NCBI GenBank assembly: GCA_041664345.1
Contig: JBAYKX010000009.1
Coordinates: forward strand, 1 to 64,000
DNA: 64,000 nucleotides
Direction: 5' to 3'
Source of the DNA: GWE2-40-63 sp041664345
Lineage (GTDB): Bacteria > Bacteroidota > Bacteroidia > Bacteroidales > SZUA-534
The first letter of the stretch is position 1, and the number at the start of each line of letters is the position of its first letter. Of this stretch, positions 35,700 through 45,500 are shown in pieces. Both the position numbers and the translations under genes were made by a program. The notes under the pieces are model-generated. The model did no database searches and was not told the DNA's origin. It was given only the letters and a program-made list of their open reading frames with translations.

Positions 35700-35918
35700 A
35701 TGCAAACACTATTAGTAGAAGTAAAAGACAATACCGGGTTAAGGATACTGCAGGAACTGGAACAGGCCCATATAATCCGGCTAATTCAAACAGTCCAGGA
35801 AAAAATCCCCGAAAAGCTTTCTAAAAGGTTAAGGGGTGCTTTCTCTAAAGAAACTGCACAACAAATGAGATCCGAACTGGAACAAATGCGTAGCGAATGG
35901 GAACAACGGGATATTTGA
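35700..35918 (+). CDS. Antitoxin of a PIN-type module, copy 2
   Basis: Seventy-two residues from ATGCAAACA; nearly identical to residues 14-84 of the 8714 gene. Here the start codon is intact. Conserved features: QTLLVEVKDNTGLRILQELE at the start, SKRLRGAFSKE in the middle, SEWEQRDI at the end. It overlaps the following truncated PIN gene by 22 bp. It may still bind a PIN toxin made elsewhere (for example that at 8947), which is inference. Confidence 0.7.
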   Translation: MQTLLVEVKDNTGLRILQELEQAHIIRLIQTVQEKIPEKLSKRLRGAFSKETAQQMRSELEQMRSEWEQRDI

Positions 35919-36016
35919 TTGACACAAATGCCGCCATTGATTACATTGGCGAAACCATGCCGCAAAGCGGACTGGCTTATATGGATAATATTGTGGTTAA
36001 CCCGTACAGCTTGTAA
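35897..36016 (+). pseudogene. PIN toxin, internally deleted
   Basis: A 39-residue frame: MGTTGYLIDTNAAIDYIGE, then GLAYMDNIVVNPYSL. The first 30 residues match the 8947 PIN protein and keep the catalytic Asp (GAC 35921-35923) that the paralogue has lost. They are joined directly to its last residues (DPYNL/NPYSL); about 90 residues with the other active-site acids are missing. Non-functional. A TA-type hairpin follows at 36023-36060. Confidence 0.8.
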
Positions 36017-36126
36017 GAAACGAAAGGACGTCCTATGGAACGTCCTTAGTGATGTGAAGTAATGAGTTTTTACTCAAAATTAATCCTTATCCCACCTTCA
36101 TTCTCCTATATTTTGCCCAATATTAT

Positions 36127-36156
36127 TTTGAAATTAAAATATTGCCCCTATATTTG
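36127..36156 (+). promoter_or_regulatory. Bacteroidota promoter of the methionine operon
   Basis: TTTG (36127-36130), then 18 bases, then TATATTTG (36149-36156), a good match to the TTTG/TAnnTTTG pair. Transcription would begin near 36163, 24 bases before the SAM riboswitch. Confidence 0.75.
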
Positions 36157-36186
36157 CAGCCACAATACACGATCTTTTTACGGTTG

Positions 36187-36292
36187 ATGTTATACAGAAG
36201 AGCAGAGAGATTAGGCTCGTTGAAGCTCTAGCAACCTTCCCCCCGAAAGGAAAGGTGCTACTACCTAACCCAATTTTGGGAAATTATAACGT
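36187..36292 (+). ncRNA. SAM-I (S-box) riboswitch
   Basis: Binds S-adenosylmethionine and lowers expression of the methionine genes when SAM is high. The P1 stem is ATGTTATA (36187-36194) with TATAACGT (36285-36292). Core blocks of the S-box are present: AGAGCAGAGAG, GGCTCGTTGAAGCTCTAGCA, then AACC, and AAGGTGCTACTACCTAACC. A further CCCAA/TTGGG hairpin lies inside. It precedes metY by about 300 bases, so control is on premature termination or on translation of the leader. Confidence 0.85.
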
Positions 36293-36304
36293 AACAAAAG
36301 AAAA

Positions 36305-36421
36305 ATGAAAAGCAATTCAACACCAAAATCCGAAACAATTAACCATCAGCAAAAAGCAGTTGCTTTGCGTTGCATGGTATCGTACCACCTGTCGTTTTCA
36401 AAAGCCTCAATGCACCCATAG
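36305..36421 (+). CDS. Possible 38-aa leader ORF
   Basis: MKSNSTPKSETINHQQKAVA then LRCMVSYHLSFSKASMHP, beginning 12 bases after the riboswitch. It is the only frame with a start between the aptamer and metY. No known family. It may be a leader peptide or simply a short non-coding frame; a further 170 bases to metY hold nothing else I can support. Confidence 0.3.
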   Translation: MKSNSTPKSETINHQQKAVALRCMVSYHLSFSKASMHP

Positions 36422-36594
36422 GTGCTATTTTACTTCCACAAGCCGCTATATTGTTAGCCCTGCCTTTGGTTCAAGGAACCAAAAAAGGTAACGATTCATT
36501 CAATGGAATAAGAAATTATTGAATATTCCATGCTATTAATTGCATAAGTAAAGTGCTCAACACATTACATAAACTTTTCAAAAAACCCGATAAA

Positions 36595-37866
36595 ATGTCA
36601 GCAAAAAAATTACACATAGCTACCCGCACCGTGCAAGACGGCTACAACCCAAAAAATGCCGAACCACGGGTGGCCGGTATTATTCAAAGTACCACATACA
36701 AATTCGACACCGCCGAACAGATTGCCGATGTGTTCGATTTGAAAGATACCGCCCATATTTATTCGCGCATCAGCAACCCAACCGTGAACCAATTGGAAGA
36801 AAAAATCAATTCCTTGGAAGGCGGTACCGGCGCATTGGCTTTATCTTCAGGTCATGCGGCAGTTGCCATGGCCATTATGAACCTGTGCAGCACCGGCGAC
36901 CATTTTGTAGCGGCCAAATCGCTTTATGGTGGAACCATCAACTTGTTTTCCACTACGTTAAAAAAATTCGGTGTCACCTGCACGTTTGTTGATCAAGATG
37001 CGAACATTGCCGAACTGCAAAAAGCCATTCAGCCCAATACCAAACTAATATTTGCCGAGAGTTTAACCAATCCGGGAATGGAAGTGCTCGACTTTGAGAA
37101 ATTTGCTGCCTTTGCTTCTAAAAACGGGTTGCCCTTGGTTATTGATAATACGTTTCCAACACCGGTGCTTTGCCAGCCTTTTAAACATGGGGCCAATGTA
37201 ATAATCCACAGTACCACCAAATTTATCGATGGCCATGCCACCAGCTTAGGCGGCGTAATTGTTGATGGCGGAAATTTCAACTGGGAGAACGGCAAATTCC
37301 CCGATTTTACGGAACCCGATACCAGTTATCACGGTGCCCGCTATGCCATTGATTTTAAAGCCAATCCGTTTGTGGTTAAAGCCCGCACACAGCTTTTACG
37401 CGATTTGGGCCCTTGTATGTCGCCTTTCAATGCATTCCTTACTTCGCAAGGCTGTCAAACATTGGCTTTACGGATGGAACGCCACAGCGAAAACACCCTG
37501 AAGTTGGCACAATGGCTCGAAAAACACAAAAATGTGGAGTGGGTGAAATATCCAGAATTGGAATCAAGCCCGTATCATGAATTGGCAAAAAAGTATTTGC
37601 CCAGCGGCTCTAGTGGGGTTATGGCATTTGGCTATAAAGGTGGGGTTGAAGAAACCAAACAATTCATAAACCGCCTTGAACTGGCAAAATTGGTGGTCCA
37701 TGTGGGCGATATCCGCACCAGCGTGGTACATCCGGCCAGCATGACGCACCGGCAGCTTAATGAAGAACAATTGTTGGATATCAAGATTACCCCAAACCTT
37801 ATCCGTGTTTCGGTAGGTATTGAATACATTGACGATATTATTGACGATTTTGAACAAGCACTTTAG
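36595..37866 (+). CDS. metY: O-acetylhomoserine sulfhydrylase / aminocarboxypropyltransferase
   Basis: PLP enzyme that makes homocysteine from O-acetylhomoserine and sulfide. The ATG at 36595 (MSAKKLHIATRTVQDGYNPK) gives 423 residues, the normal length; an in-frame GTG at 36553 adds 14 residues with no match. The Cys/Met-metabolism PLP site is IIHSTTKFIDGHATSLGG (Lys near 209). YSRISNPTVNQLEEKINSLE near 60 and GDIRTSVVHPASMTHRQL near 365 are typical. First enzyme after the SAM riboswitch, upstream of metX. Confidence 0.93.
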   Translation: MSAKKLHIATRTVQDGYNPKNAEPRVAGIIQSTTYKFDTAEQIADVFDLKDTAHIYSRISNPTVNQLEEKINSLEGGTGALALSSGHAAVAMAIMNLCSTGDHFVAAKSLYGGTINLFSTTLKKFGVTCTFVDQDANIAELQKAIQPNTKLIFAESLTNPGMEVLDFEKFAAFASKNGLPLVIDNTFPTPVLCQPFKHGANVIIHSTTKFIDGHATSLGGVIVDGGNFNWENGKFPDFTEPDTSYHGARYAIDFKANPFVVKARTQLLRDLGPCMSPFNAFLTSQGCQTLALRMERHSENTLKLAQWLEKHKNVEWVKYPELESSPYHELAKKYLPSGSSGVMAFGYKGGVEETKQFINRLELAKLVVHVGDIRTSVVHPASMTHRQLNEEQLLDIKITPNLIRVSVGIEYIDDIIDDFEQAL

Positions 37867-38212
37867 AAGTCGGAAGTTAGAAGACAGAAGTTGGAATTCC
37901 GTAGTTGGAAGACAGAAGTCCGAAGTTAGAAGATAGAAGTTGGAAAAGCCCGCCGCGGCGGGCGGAAGAACAAAGCCAGGTGGCGAAGCCCCGGGATAAT
38001 AGTTAAAAGTCAAAAGCGGTGCATCCATCTAAGTTGCAATAGAATGGGAACTTAACATGCACAGCAACATATAAAGTTGTGAGAAGTTAATGGTTTGAAT
38101 TTGGAGTTTAGAAATTAGAATTTCGAGAATAGCAACCAGTAACCAGTAACCAGTAACCAGAAACTAGCAACCAATAACCAGAAACCAGTAACAAATAACA
38201 AGAACCCAGAAA
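37867..38212. repeat. Heptamer-rich intergenic repeat with hairpin core, copy 1
   Basis: Left part: AGAAGTT/GGAAGTT-type heptamers. Core: GCCCGCCGCGGCGGGC hairpin and AAGCGGTGCA...TGCACAGCAAC arms. Right part: (AACCAGT) heptamers, up to the metX start. The same order is found at 42108-42546 before metH. No coding frame. The cores resemble IS200/RAYT-associated repeats. Confidence 0.7.
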
Positions 38213-39301
38213 ATGAACACTACAGAAACCGACTGTTTGATAAAGACTCAATACCTTTCGCACGATGGAGGGAAGAATTTACAGTACCTGAAATACCATC
38301 AGGAATTTGAGCTTGAAAATGGAGCATCGCTGCCCGAAATTGAGATTGCTTATACCACTTATGGTAAACTAAATGCCGACCAAAGCAATGTGGTTTGGGT
38401 GTGCCATGCCTTTACGGCAAATGCCGATCCGGTAGATTGGTGGCCCGGGATGGTTGGGCACGGTTACTTTTTCGATCCCGAGCGATACTTTATTGTTTGT
38501 GCCAATATTTTAGGCTCCTGCTATGGCACCACCGGTCCGTTATCCATCAATCCAAAAACCGGTAAGGCTTATTACCGAAGCTTTCCGCAGGTTACCGTTC
38601 GCGATCAGGTTAAGGCACATGAAATTTTGCGCCTTCATTTAGGGATTGAAAAAATCTATTTAGTGTTGGGCTGCTCCATTGGAGGCCATCAGGCGTTGGA
38701 ATGGACTATTTCGGATCCCGATTTATTTGAACATGCCATTTATGTGGCAACCAATGCCGTAAATACCCCATGGGTAGCTGCTTTCGACGAAAGTCAACGT
38801 TTGGCCATTGAAGCTGATCCCACCTATTTCGAGGATCGTCCCGATGGCGGTGCCAAGGGTATGAAAGCCGCCCGCAGCATGGCCCTCATCAGTTACCGGA
38901 ACCGGAATGCATACAACCTAACCCAAGTGGAAGACGACCTAGAAAAAACCGATGGTTATAAAGCCAGCTCGTATCAAGCCTATCAAGGCGATAAGCTGAT
39001 AAAACGGTTCAATGCGTATTCCTATTACTACCTGTCGAAAGCACTGGATTCGCACAATGTGGGCAGGGGACGGGGTGGTTATGAAAAAGCATTGGCGTTG
39101 ATTACAGCCAAAACCTTGATCATTTCCATCAGTTCCGATTTGCTTTTTACCACCGAGGATCAGCAATTGATTCATAATCACATTCCGGGAAGCCAATTAG
39201 CCATGCTGGATTCCTTTTATGGCCACGATGGCTTTTTGTTAGAGTTTGAAAAACAGAACAAAATTTATGAAGAATTTTTGGGAAACAAATATTCGCTTTA
39301 G
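38213..39301 (+). CDS. metX: Homoserine O-acetyltransferase
   Basis: Alpha/beta-hydrolase that acetylates homoserine with acetyl-CoA. It supplies the MetY substrate. The nucleophile elbow is LVLGCSIGGHQALEW (Ser near 154), the acid is in SISSDLLFT (Asp near 308) and the His in DSFYGHDGFLLEF (near 337). The WVCHAFTANADPVDWWPGMV segment near 62 fits the MetX oxyanion region. At 362 residues it is full length. It starts after a heptamer repeat and lies 2 bp before the next gene. Confidence 0.94.
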   Translation: MNTTETDCLIKTQYLSHDGGKNLQYLKYHQEFELENGASLPEIEIAYTTYGKLNADQSNVVWVCHAFTANADPVDWWPGMVGHGYFFDPERYFIVCANILGSCYGTTGPLSINPKTGKAYYRSFPQVTVRDQVKAHEILRLHLGIEKIYLVLGCSIGGHQALEWTISDPDLFEHAIYVATNAVNTPWVAAFDESQRLAIEADPTYFEDRPDGGAKGMKAARSMALISYRNRNAYNLTQVEDDLEKTDGYKASSYQAYQGDKLIKRFNAYSYYYLSKALDSHNVGRGRGGYEKALALITAKTLIISISSDLLFTTEDQQLIHNHIPGSQLAMLDSFYGHDGFLLEFEKQNKIYEEFLGNKYSL

Positions 39302-39303
39302 GT

Positions 39304-40422
39304 ATGCTTTCAGTTAGATTATTAATATTAGTTTTATTTTCATTGATTTACAATCAGTTTGTAATGGCTCAAACACCAATGATAAGAGCTAATTCGAAAA
39401 CTGTGAGTATAAAGGATGGTGAAGAATTTAAAAAGGATTATTGGACAATCAATCCTAAAATCAAAAAGGATACGTATTATTCATCAAATATTGGTTCAAA
39501 GGTTACTTTTTATACCGATGTAGATTCTATTTCTGCAACGGTGAACCCCAATCAACCCTTTGTTTTTTCAATTTTTCTTGAAAATAAAAAAGCATTAACT
39601 GAAGTTGCTTATTTTCCGAGTTACCGTGAAATACTTAAAAAAGCAGCAGCTTATAATTTTAACGATAACAGGGAATTACCATTGTTTAATTATCAGAGTG
39701 CAGAAAATAAGCACTTAAAACAATTGAGGTTAAAATATAATATTGACAGCATTGCCGGAACAGGAGATGAAATTTCCAAAATTTTGAATGTACTGGAGTG
39801 GATTCACAAAAAAATATCGCATGATGGGCAACACGCAAATCCGAAAGCTAAAAATGCTGATGAAATGATTTCTGTTTGCAGTACGGAACAACGGGGATTG
39901 AACTGTCGGGGTTTAGCTATCACGCTGAATGAATGTTATTTATCGTTAGGTTTTCGTTCGCGGTATGTTACCTGTTGGCCTAAAGATAGTTTAAATATCG
40001 ATCGTGATGTTCATGTAATAAATTCCGTTTTTGTGAATTCATTAAATAAGTGGATTTGGATTGACCCAACTAATAATGCGTATGTAATGAACGATAAAAA
40101 TGATATACTCAGTATTGAAGAGGTAAGAGAGAGCATAATACTTAACAAACCCCTGAAAATTAATAAAGAGGCAAACTATAATCAAGTTAAGCCAGTTAGT
40201 ATTGACAGTTATTTATACCATTACATGGCTAAGAATTTGTATATACTTGAATGTCCTTTATCGAGTGAATTCAATTACGAATCGAGGTCACTTTTAAAAG
40301 TAATGAGTCACAAATTTAAATTTTTAAGATTGTTGCCTATTGATTCTCAAAATCAAAAAGAACATCGTTTCTGGGGATTCTATAAAACCAACAATCCTAA
40401 TGTATTTTGGGCAAAACCCTAA
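39304..40422 (+). CDS. Secreted transglutaminase-like protein
   Basis: A 372-residue protein with a signal peptide (ending FVMAQ). The Cys-His-Asp triad of transglutaminase-like (TGc) proteins is visible: RGLNCRGLAITL (Cys about 201), RDVHVINSVFV (His about 237), WIWIDPTNNAYV (Asp about 253). Such proteins may act as peptidases or crosslinkers in the periplasm. It follows metX by 2 bp although its product is unrelated to methionine synthesis, so it may be an insertion that splits metX from hom. Confidence 0.75.
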   Translation: MLSVRLLILVLFSLIYNQFVMAQTPMIRANSKTVSIKDGEEFKKDYWTINPKIKKDTYYSSNIGSKVTFYTDVDSISATVNPNQPFVFSIFLENKKALTEVAYFPSYREILKKAAAYNFNDNRELPLFNYQSAENKHLKQLRLKYNIDSIAGTGDEISKILNVLEWIHKKISHDGQHANPKAKNADEMISVCSTEQRGLNCRGLAITLNECYLSLGFRSRYVTCWPKDSLNIDRDVHVINSVFVNSLNKWIWIDPTNNAYVMNDKNDILSIEEVRESIILNKPLKINKEANYNQVKPVSIDSYLYHYMAKNLYILECPLSSEFNYESRSLLKVMSHKFKFLRLLPIDSQNQKEHRFWGFYKTNNPNVFWAKP

Positions 40423-40482
40423 TAAAATGATTACTAACATGTTATAACTTATCGTATCTTTACATAGATAAATATATTTGAA

Positions 40483-40740
40483 ATGAAAACAACCATTGTT
40501 AAAATAGGTAATTCGCAAGGGCTTATTATTCCCAAAAAACTTTTGAGTACGTTAGGGGAAAGCAAACGCGTTGATATTCAGGTAAAAGAAAGTGGATTAT
40601 TAATAAAATCGTTGACTGATAACAAAGCACGTACCAATTGGGAAAATCTTTTTACTGATGCCATAACCAAAGGTTTTGTTCCAGATGGGGAAATTCTGGA
40701 GGTTGAAAACGAATTCGATAAAAAAGAATGGACATGGTAA
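40483..40740 (+). CDS. mazE: MazE-type antitoxin
   Basis: An 85-residue AbrB-fold protein: MKTTIVKIGNSQGLIIPKKL, VDIQVKESGLLIKSL. This is the MazE/SpoVT pattern: swapped-hairpin DNA-binding domain first, then an acidic C-terminal tail that binds MazF. The stop shares bases with the start of the damaged mazF. A weak -7 box (TATCTTTA) lies at about 40455. Confidence 0.85.
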   Translation: MKTTIVKIGNSQGLIIPKKLLSTLGESKRVDIQVKESGLLIKSLTDNKARTNWENLFTDAITKGFVPDGEILEVENEFDKKEWTW

Positions 40741-40889
40741 AAAGGTTCGAGGTGTGGAATATTGATTTGAACCCAATTAAAGGTTCTGAAATTAACAAAA
40801 TGCGTCCTTGCTTAATAGTTTCACCCGACGAAGCCAATAATTGCAAAGATATTTGTAAACTCATTGTTGAAACATTTAAATACCAATAA
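40734..40889 (+). pseudogene. MazF-type toxin, internally deleted
   Basis: A 51-residue frame beginning MVKRFEVWNIDLNPIKGSEI and RPCLIVSPDEANNC, the N-terminal strand pattern of MazF (W-DLNP-G-E--K-RPCLIVSP). It then jumps to KDICKLIVETFKYQ, a C-terminal-like end. The middle of the usual ~110-residue toxin is missing, so it cannot be active as an mRNA interferase. The antitoxin is intact. Confidence 0.8.
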
Positions 40890-40904
40890 AAAAGAAATTA
40901 AAAT

Positions 40905-42107
40905 ATGGAAGCCCATCTAAAAATAGGATTAATCGGCTTTGGCACCGTTGGCCAGGGTCTTTTCGAAGTGTTAGAAAAATCGCCCAACGCACGGGTCGAA
41001 ATCAAGAAAATATGTATTAAAAACCCCGATAAGAAGCGAAAACTGCCGGCAGACAATTTTACCGTCAACGTGGATGAATTAATCAACGATCCGGACATTA
41101 ACCTGATAGTGGAGTTGATTGACGATGCCGACGAAGCGTATCATATTGTAAAAAAAGCCCTGCAAAATGGCAAGTCGGTGGTTTCTGGCAATAAAAAAAT
41201 GATTGCTACCCATATTACGGAACTCATTGCGCTGCAAAAAGAAAACAAGGTAGCCATGCTTTACGATGCCTCTGCTTGCGGCAGCATCCCCGTTATCCGG
41301 AACTTGGAGGAATACTACGATAACGACTTGCTCAAATCCATCACCGGCATTTTGAACGGTTCATCGAATTTCATCCTTACCCGCATCTTCAACGATAAGA
41401 TGGAATATTCCAAAGCCTTGAAAATGGCGCAGGATTTAGGTTTTGCCGAAAGCAACCCGGTGTTCGATGTGGAAGGATTCGACAGCCTTTACAAATCGGT
41501 AATATTGGCGGTGCATGGTTTTGGAACCATTGTAAACCCCGACGATGTGCTTAATTATGGCATTTCAAAAATATCGGATTTCGATATTCAGTATGCCCGC
41601 GAAAAAGGTTACCGCATAAAGCTAGTGGCTCAAGTTACCAAAATAAACAAGAATGAAATTACCATGTATGTGCTGCCCCGCTTAGTAACGCCCGACAAAT
41701 ACATTTACGGGGTTGAAGATGAATTTAATGGCGTGGTAATTCAAGGCGAAGCTTACGACAAGCAATTCATGTTTGGCAAAGGAGCGGGTGGCCATCCAAC
41801 CGGTTCGGCGGTACTGTCGGATATTACAGCCCGGTTACACAATTACCAGTATGAATACAAAAAACAGAAGTATTTCAAAGTGCCCAACTATACCACCAAC
41901 CACACGTTGAAAATTTATTTGCGGTACTCCAACTCCCTCGATTTCAGCCATTTCGATTTTGATGAAATACAGGAACGGTACACCTCAAAACAAAACAACT
42001 ACGTTATTGGTACTATAAAACTGGGAAACCTGATTAAGATAAAGAAATTACTTCCAAAATTGGATGTATTTATTGCTTATTTGGGCGACAGGGTGAACAC
42101 GTATTGA
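40905..42107 (+). CDS. hom: Homoserine dehydrogenase
   Basis: Reduces aspartate semialdehyde to homoserine, with NAD(P)H. Residues about 5-145 form the NAD-binding Rossmann domain (KIGLIGFGTVGQGLFEVLEK). The catalytic domain has GKSVVSGNKKMIATH near 86, ILNGSSNFILTRIF near 145, LGFAESNPVFDVEGFDS near 180 and KGAGGHPTGSAVLSDI near 290. The C-terminal ~75 residues may be a degenerate ACT domain. At 400 residues it matches the family. No aspartokinase is fused, unlike in ThrA. Confidence 0.93.
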   Translation: MEAHLKIGLIGFGTVGQGLFEVLEKSPNARVEIKKICIKNPDKKRKLPADNFTVNVDELINDPDINLIVELIDDADEAYHIVKKALQNGKSVVSGNKKMIATHITELIALQKENKVAMLYDASACGSIPVIRNLEEYYDNDLLKSITGILNGSSNFILTRIFNDKMEYSKALKMAQDLGFAESNPVFDVEGFDSLYKSVILAVHGFGTIVNPDDVLNYGISKISDFDIQYAREKGYRIKLVAQVTKINKNEITMYVLPRLVTPDKYIYGVEDEFNGVVIQGEAYDKQFMFGKGAGGHPTGSAVLSDITARLHNYQYEYKKQKYFKVPNYTTNHTLKIYLRYSNSLDFSHFDFDEIQERYTSKQNNYVIGTIKLGNLIKIKKLLPKLDVFIAYLGDRVNTY

Positions 42108-42546
42108 CTTTAGATGTGAGATGATGAGATGTGAGACTTTGAGAGGTGAGATAAGAGAAGTTAGAGATTAGAGGTTAGAAATTAGAAATTAGAAAATAGA
42201 AGTTAGAAGTTAGAAGTTAGAAGTCAGAAATTAGAAGAAGGAAAGCCCCAAAGGGGCGAAAGAACAAAGCTCGGGGCAACGCCCCGAGATAATAGATAAA
42301 CGCCCTAAGCGGTGCAACTAAATAGTTTACAATGGAATGGAAACGCTACATGCACCGCAACTATCGGCAGATAGAATAAGGAAATTTGAGAGATGAGATT
42401 AGAGGTTAGAAATTAGAAGAAAGAAGTTAGAAGACCGAAGTTAGAAGTTGGAGACCAGTTACCAGAAACCAGTCCCGATAGCTATCGGGAAGAAACCAGC
42501 AACCAGAAACTAGCAACCAGATATTAGAACTTAAAAAAATTAAAAA
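42108..42546. repeat. Heptamer-rich intergenic repeat with hairpin core, copy 2
   Basis: Blocks of TTAGAAG/TTAGAAA heptamers (to about 42235). A core follows with AAGCCCCAAAGGGGC and CGGGGCAACGCCCCG hairpins and GCGGTGCA...TGCACCGC arms (to about 42360). Further heptamers and an AACCAG tract lead to the metH start. A 16-bp perfect palindrome CCCGATAGCTATCGGG lies at 42474-42489 and recurs at 56526-56541. Same layout as 37867-38212. Confidence 0.7.
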
Positions 42547-45500
42547 ATGAACGATACAAAAAAACAAATCATAGAGCTTTTAAAAAAGCGGATATTAGTT
42601 CTCGACGGTGCCACAGGTACCATGATTCAAGGTTACAAGCTTACCGAGGAGGATTTCCGTGGGACGGAGTTTAAAAACCATCCCATTGATTTAAAAGGAA
42701 ACAACGATTTGCTTTCGTTGACCCGTCCCGATATTTGCAAGGAGATACACCAAAAGTTTTTGGAAGCCGGTTCCGATATCATTGAAACCAATACTTTCAA
42801 CTCAACCAGCATATCGCAGGCCGATTATTCCATGGAGCCTCAGGTGCGCCGCATCAATGTGCAAGCCGCCCGGAATGCCCGCGAAATGGCCGATAAATAT
42901 ACGGTGCTTAATCCAGCAAAACCAAGGTTTGTAGCCGGATCCATGGGCCCGACCAATAAAACCGCCTCCTTATCGCCCGATGTAAGCGATCCATCAAAGC
43001 GTTCGGTTACGTTTGACCAGCTGGTGGCTTCGTATCAGGAGCAAGCCGAAGGATTGATTGAAGGTGGTGTTGATATTTTGCTGATTGAAACGGTTTTCGA
43101 TATTCTGAATGCCAAAGCCGCTTATGTAGGCGTGCTGAATGCATTCAAAACCAGTGGCAAAGAGCTTCCCGTAATGATGTCGGTTACCATTGCCGATAAA
43201 AGCGGCCGTACCCTTTCGGGACAAACCGTGGAAGCTTTCGTTATTTCGCTTTCGCACATGGATTTGCTCAGCATTGGCCTCAATTGCAGCTTTGGAGCCG
43301 AAGGGTTGCGCCCTTATCTTGAAGAGTTGGCCTATAAATCGCCTTGGTATGTTAGCGTGTACCCGAACGCTGGTTTGCCAAACCAGTTGGGCGAATACGA
43401 CGAATTGCCAAAAACCATGGCTGCCCAAATGAAATACTTTTTGGAAAACCGCATGGTGAACATCGTTGGCGGATGCTGCGGAACCCGTCCCGACCACATT
43501 AAAGCTATTTCGGAAATTGTGAGTAACTATTTGCCTCATGAAATTCCGACCTTAAAAATTGAGACCCGTTTGAGTGGCTTGGAACCCCTAAGCATCAGTA
43601 AGGAACGCAATTTTACCAACATTGGGGAGCGTACCAACGTGTCGGGGTCCCTGAAATTTGCCAAACTCATTCGCGACAAAAAATACGACGAAGCCCTAAG
43701 CATTGCCCGAAACCAGGTGGATGGCGGAGCCCAGATAATTGATGTGAACCTCGATGATGGCATGTTGGATGCGGTGGAAGAGATGACCACCTTCCTGAAT
43801 TACATTGTTTCAGAACCCGAAATATCGCGGTTGCCCATCATGATTGATTCCTCGAAATGGGAAGCATTGGAAGCAGGGCTAAAAGTGGTTCAGGGAAAAT
43901 GCATCGTTAACTCCATTAGTTTAAAGGAAGGGGAAGCCGATTTTATTGAAAAGGCAAAAAAAGTCCGCCAATATGGCGCCGCCGTGGTAATCATGGCTTT
44001 CGATGAACAAGGACAGGCCGTTACCGCTGACCGTAAAGCCGAAATCTGTCAACGGGCCTACCGCATCTGGACCGAAAAACTGGGATTCCCACCCGAGGAT
44101 ATCATCTTTGACCCCAACATTTTGGCCATTGGTACCGGAATGGAGGAACACAACAATTATGCGGTTGAGTTTATCAATGCCATTAAATGGATAAAAACCA
44201 ATCTGCCCCATGCCAAAATCAGCGGCGGGTTAAGCAACCTTTCGTTCAGCTTTAGGGGCAACAATGCCGTACGCGAAGCCATGCACTCGGTATTTCTGTA
44301 TTATGCCATAAAAGAAGGCATGGATATGGCCATTTTGAATCCGGGGATGATTCAGATTTACGACGAGATACCAAAGGATTTGCTGAAACTGGTTGAAGAT
44401 GTGGTGCTGAACCGCCATCCCGATGCCGCCGAAAAACTGATTGAATTTGCCGAAACTATAAAAAACGATGATAAAGCAGTAGCAAAAGCAGAAGCTTGGC
44501 GCGAAAAACCTTTGGAAGAAAGGCTTTCTTATTCCTTAATGAAAGGGATAAACGATTATTTGTATCAGGATTTGGAGGAAGCGCTTAAAATATATTCCCC
44601 AACCCTGAAAATTATTGAAGGCCCGCTGATGGACGGAATGAACATTGTGGGCGACCTTTTTGGCGAGGGGAAAATGTTCCTTCCGCAAGTGGTGAAAACC
44701 GCGCGGGTAATGAAACAAGCTGTTGCCTTTTTACAACCATACATTGAGGCTGAAAAAGAGGGCGGAGCTACCGGTGAACGTACTTTTGTGGGGAAAGTCC
44801 AATTTGCCACGGTTAAAGGCGATGTGCACGACATTGGCAAAAACATTGTTAATGTGGTGTTGGCCTGCAACAATTACGATACCCTCGATTTGGGGGTAAT
44901 GACCCCATGCCAGACCATTCTCGATTCGGCTAAAGAAAACAAGGTGGATATTATCGCTTGCAGCGGATTAATTACCCCTTCGTTGGACGAAATGGCTACA
45001 GTGGCCAAAGAAATGGAAAAGCAAGGGTTTACGATACCTCTATTTGTGGGCGGTGCCACCACTTCAAAAATACATACCGCCCTTAAAATCGATGTTCATT
45101 ACAGCGGTCCGGTGGTGCATTCAAAAGATGCTTCGGAAGCTGTAAAAATGATGAACGAAGTAATGAACAAAGAAACAGGTAAGGCTTATTGCGCTTCCAT
45201 TAAAAAGGATTATGCCCACATGCGCGAAAACTATGGCAAAGGCATTAAACCATTGATGACGCTGAAAGAGGCACGCAATAAAAAAATGCCTTTCAATATC
45301 GGAAGCGCACAAATTAAAGTTCCCAATAAAATTGGGTTGATGTTTATTGAAGATTACGACCTGTCGGAAATCAGGCAGTACATCGATTGGACCTTCTTTT
45401 TCATATCGTGGGATTTCAAAGGAAAATTCCCCGAAATACTAAGCGACCCATTCAAAGGCGAAGAAGCCACGAAGCTTTATAACGATGCCAATAAGATGAT

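Noticed and set aside
37867..42546. Heptamer tracts as a CRISPR array
   Set aside because: Units are 7 bp without spacers, and no cas gene is present; they are simple sequence repeats.
42994..43539. 181-codon frame opposite metH
   Set aside because: A shadow of the conserved MetH frame; no start context or recognisable domain.
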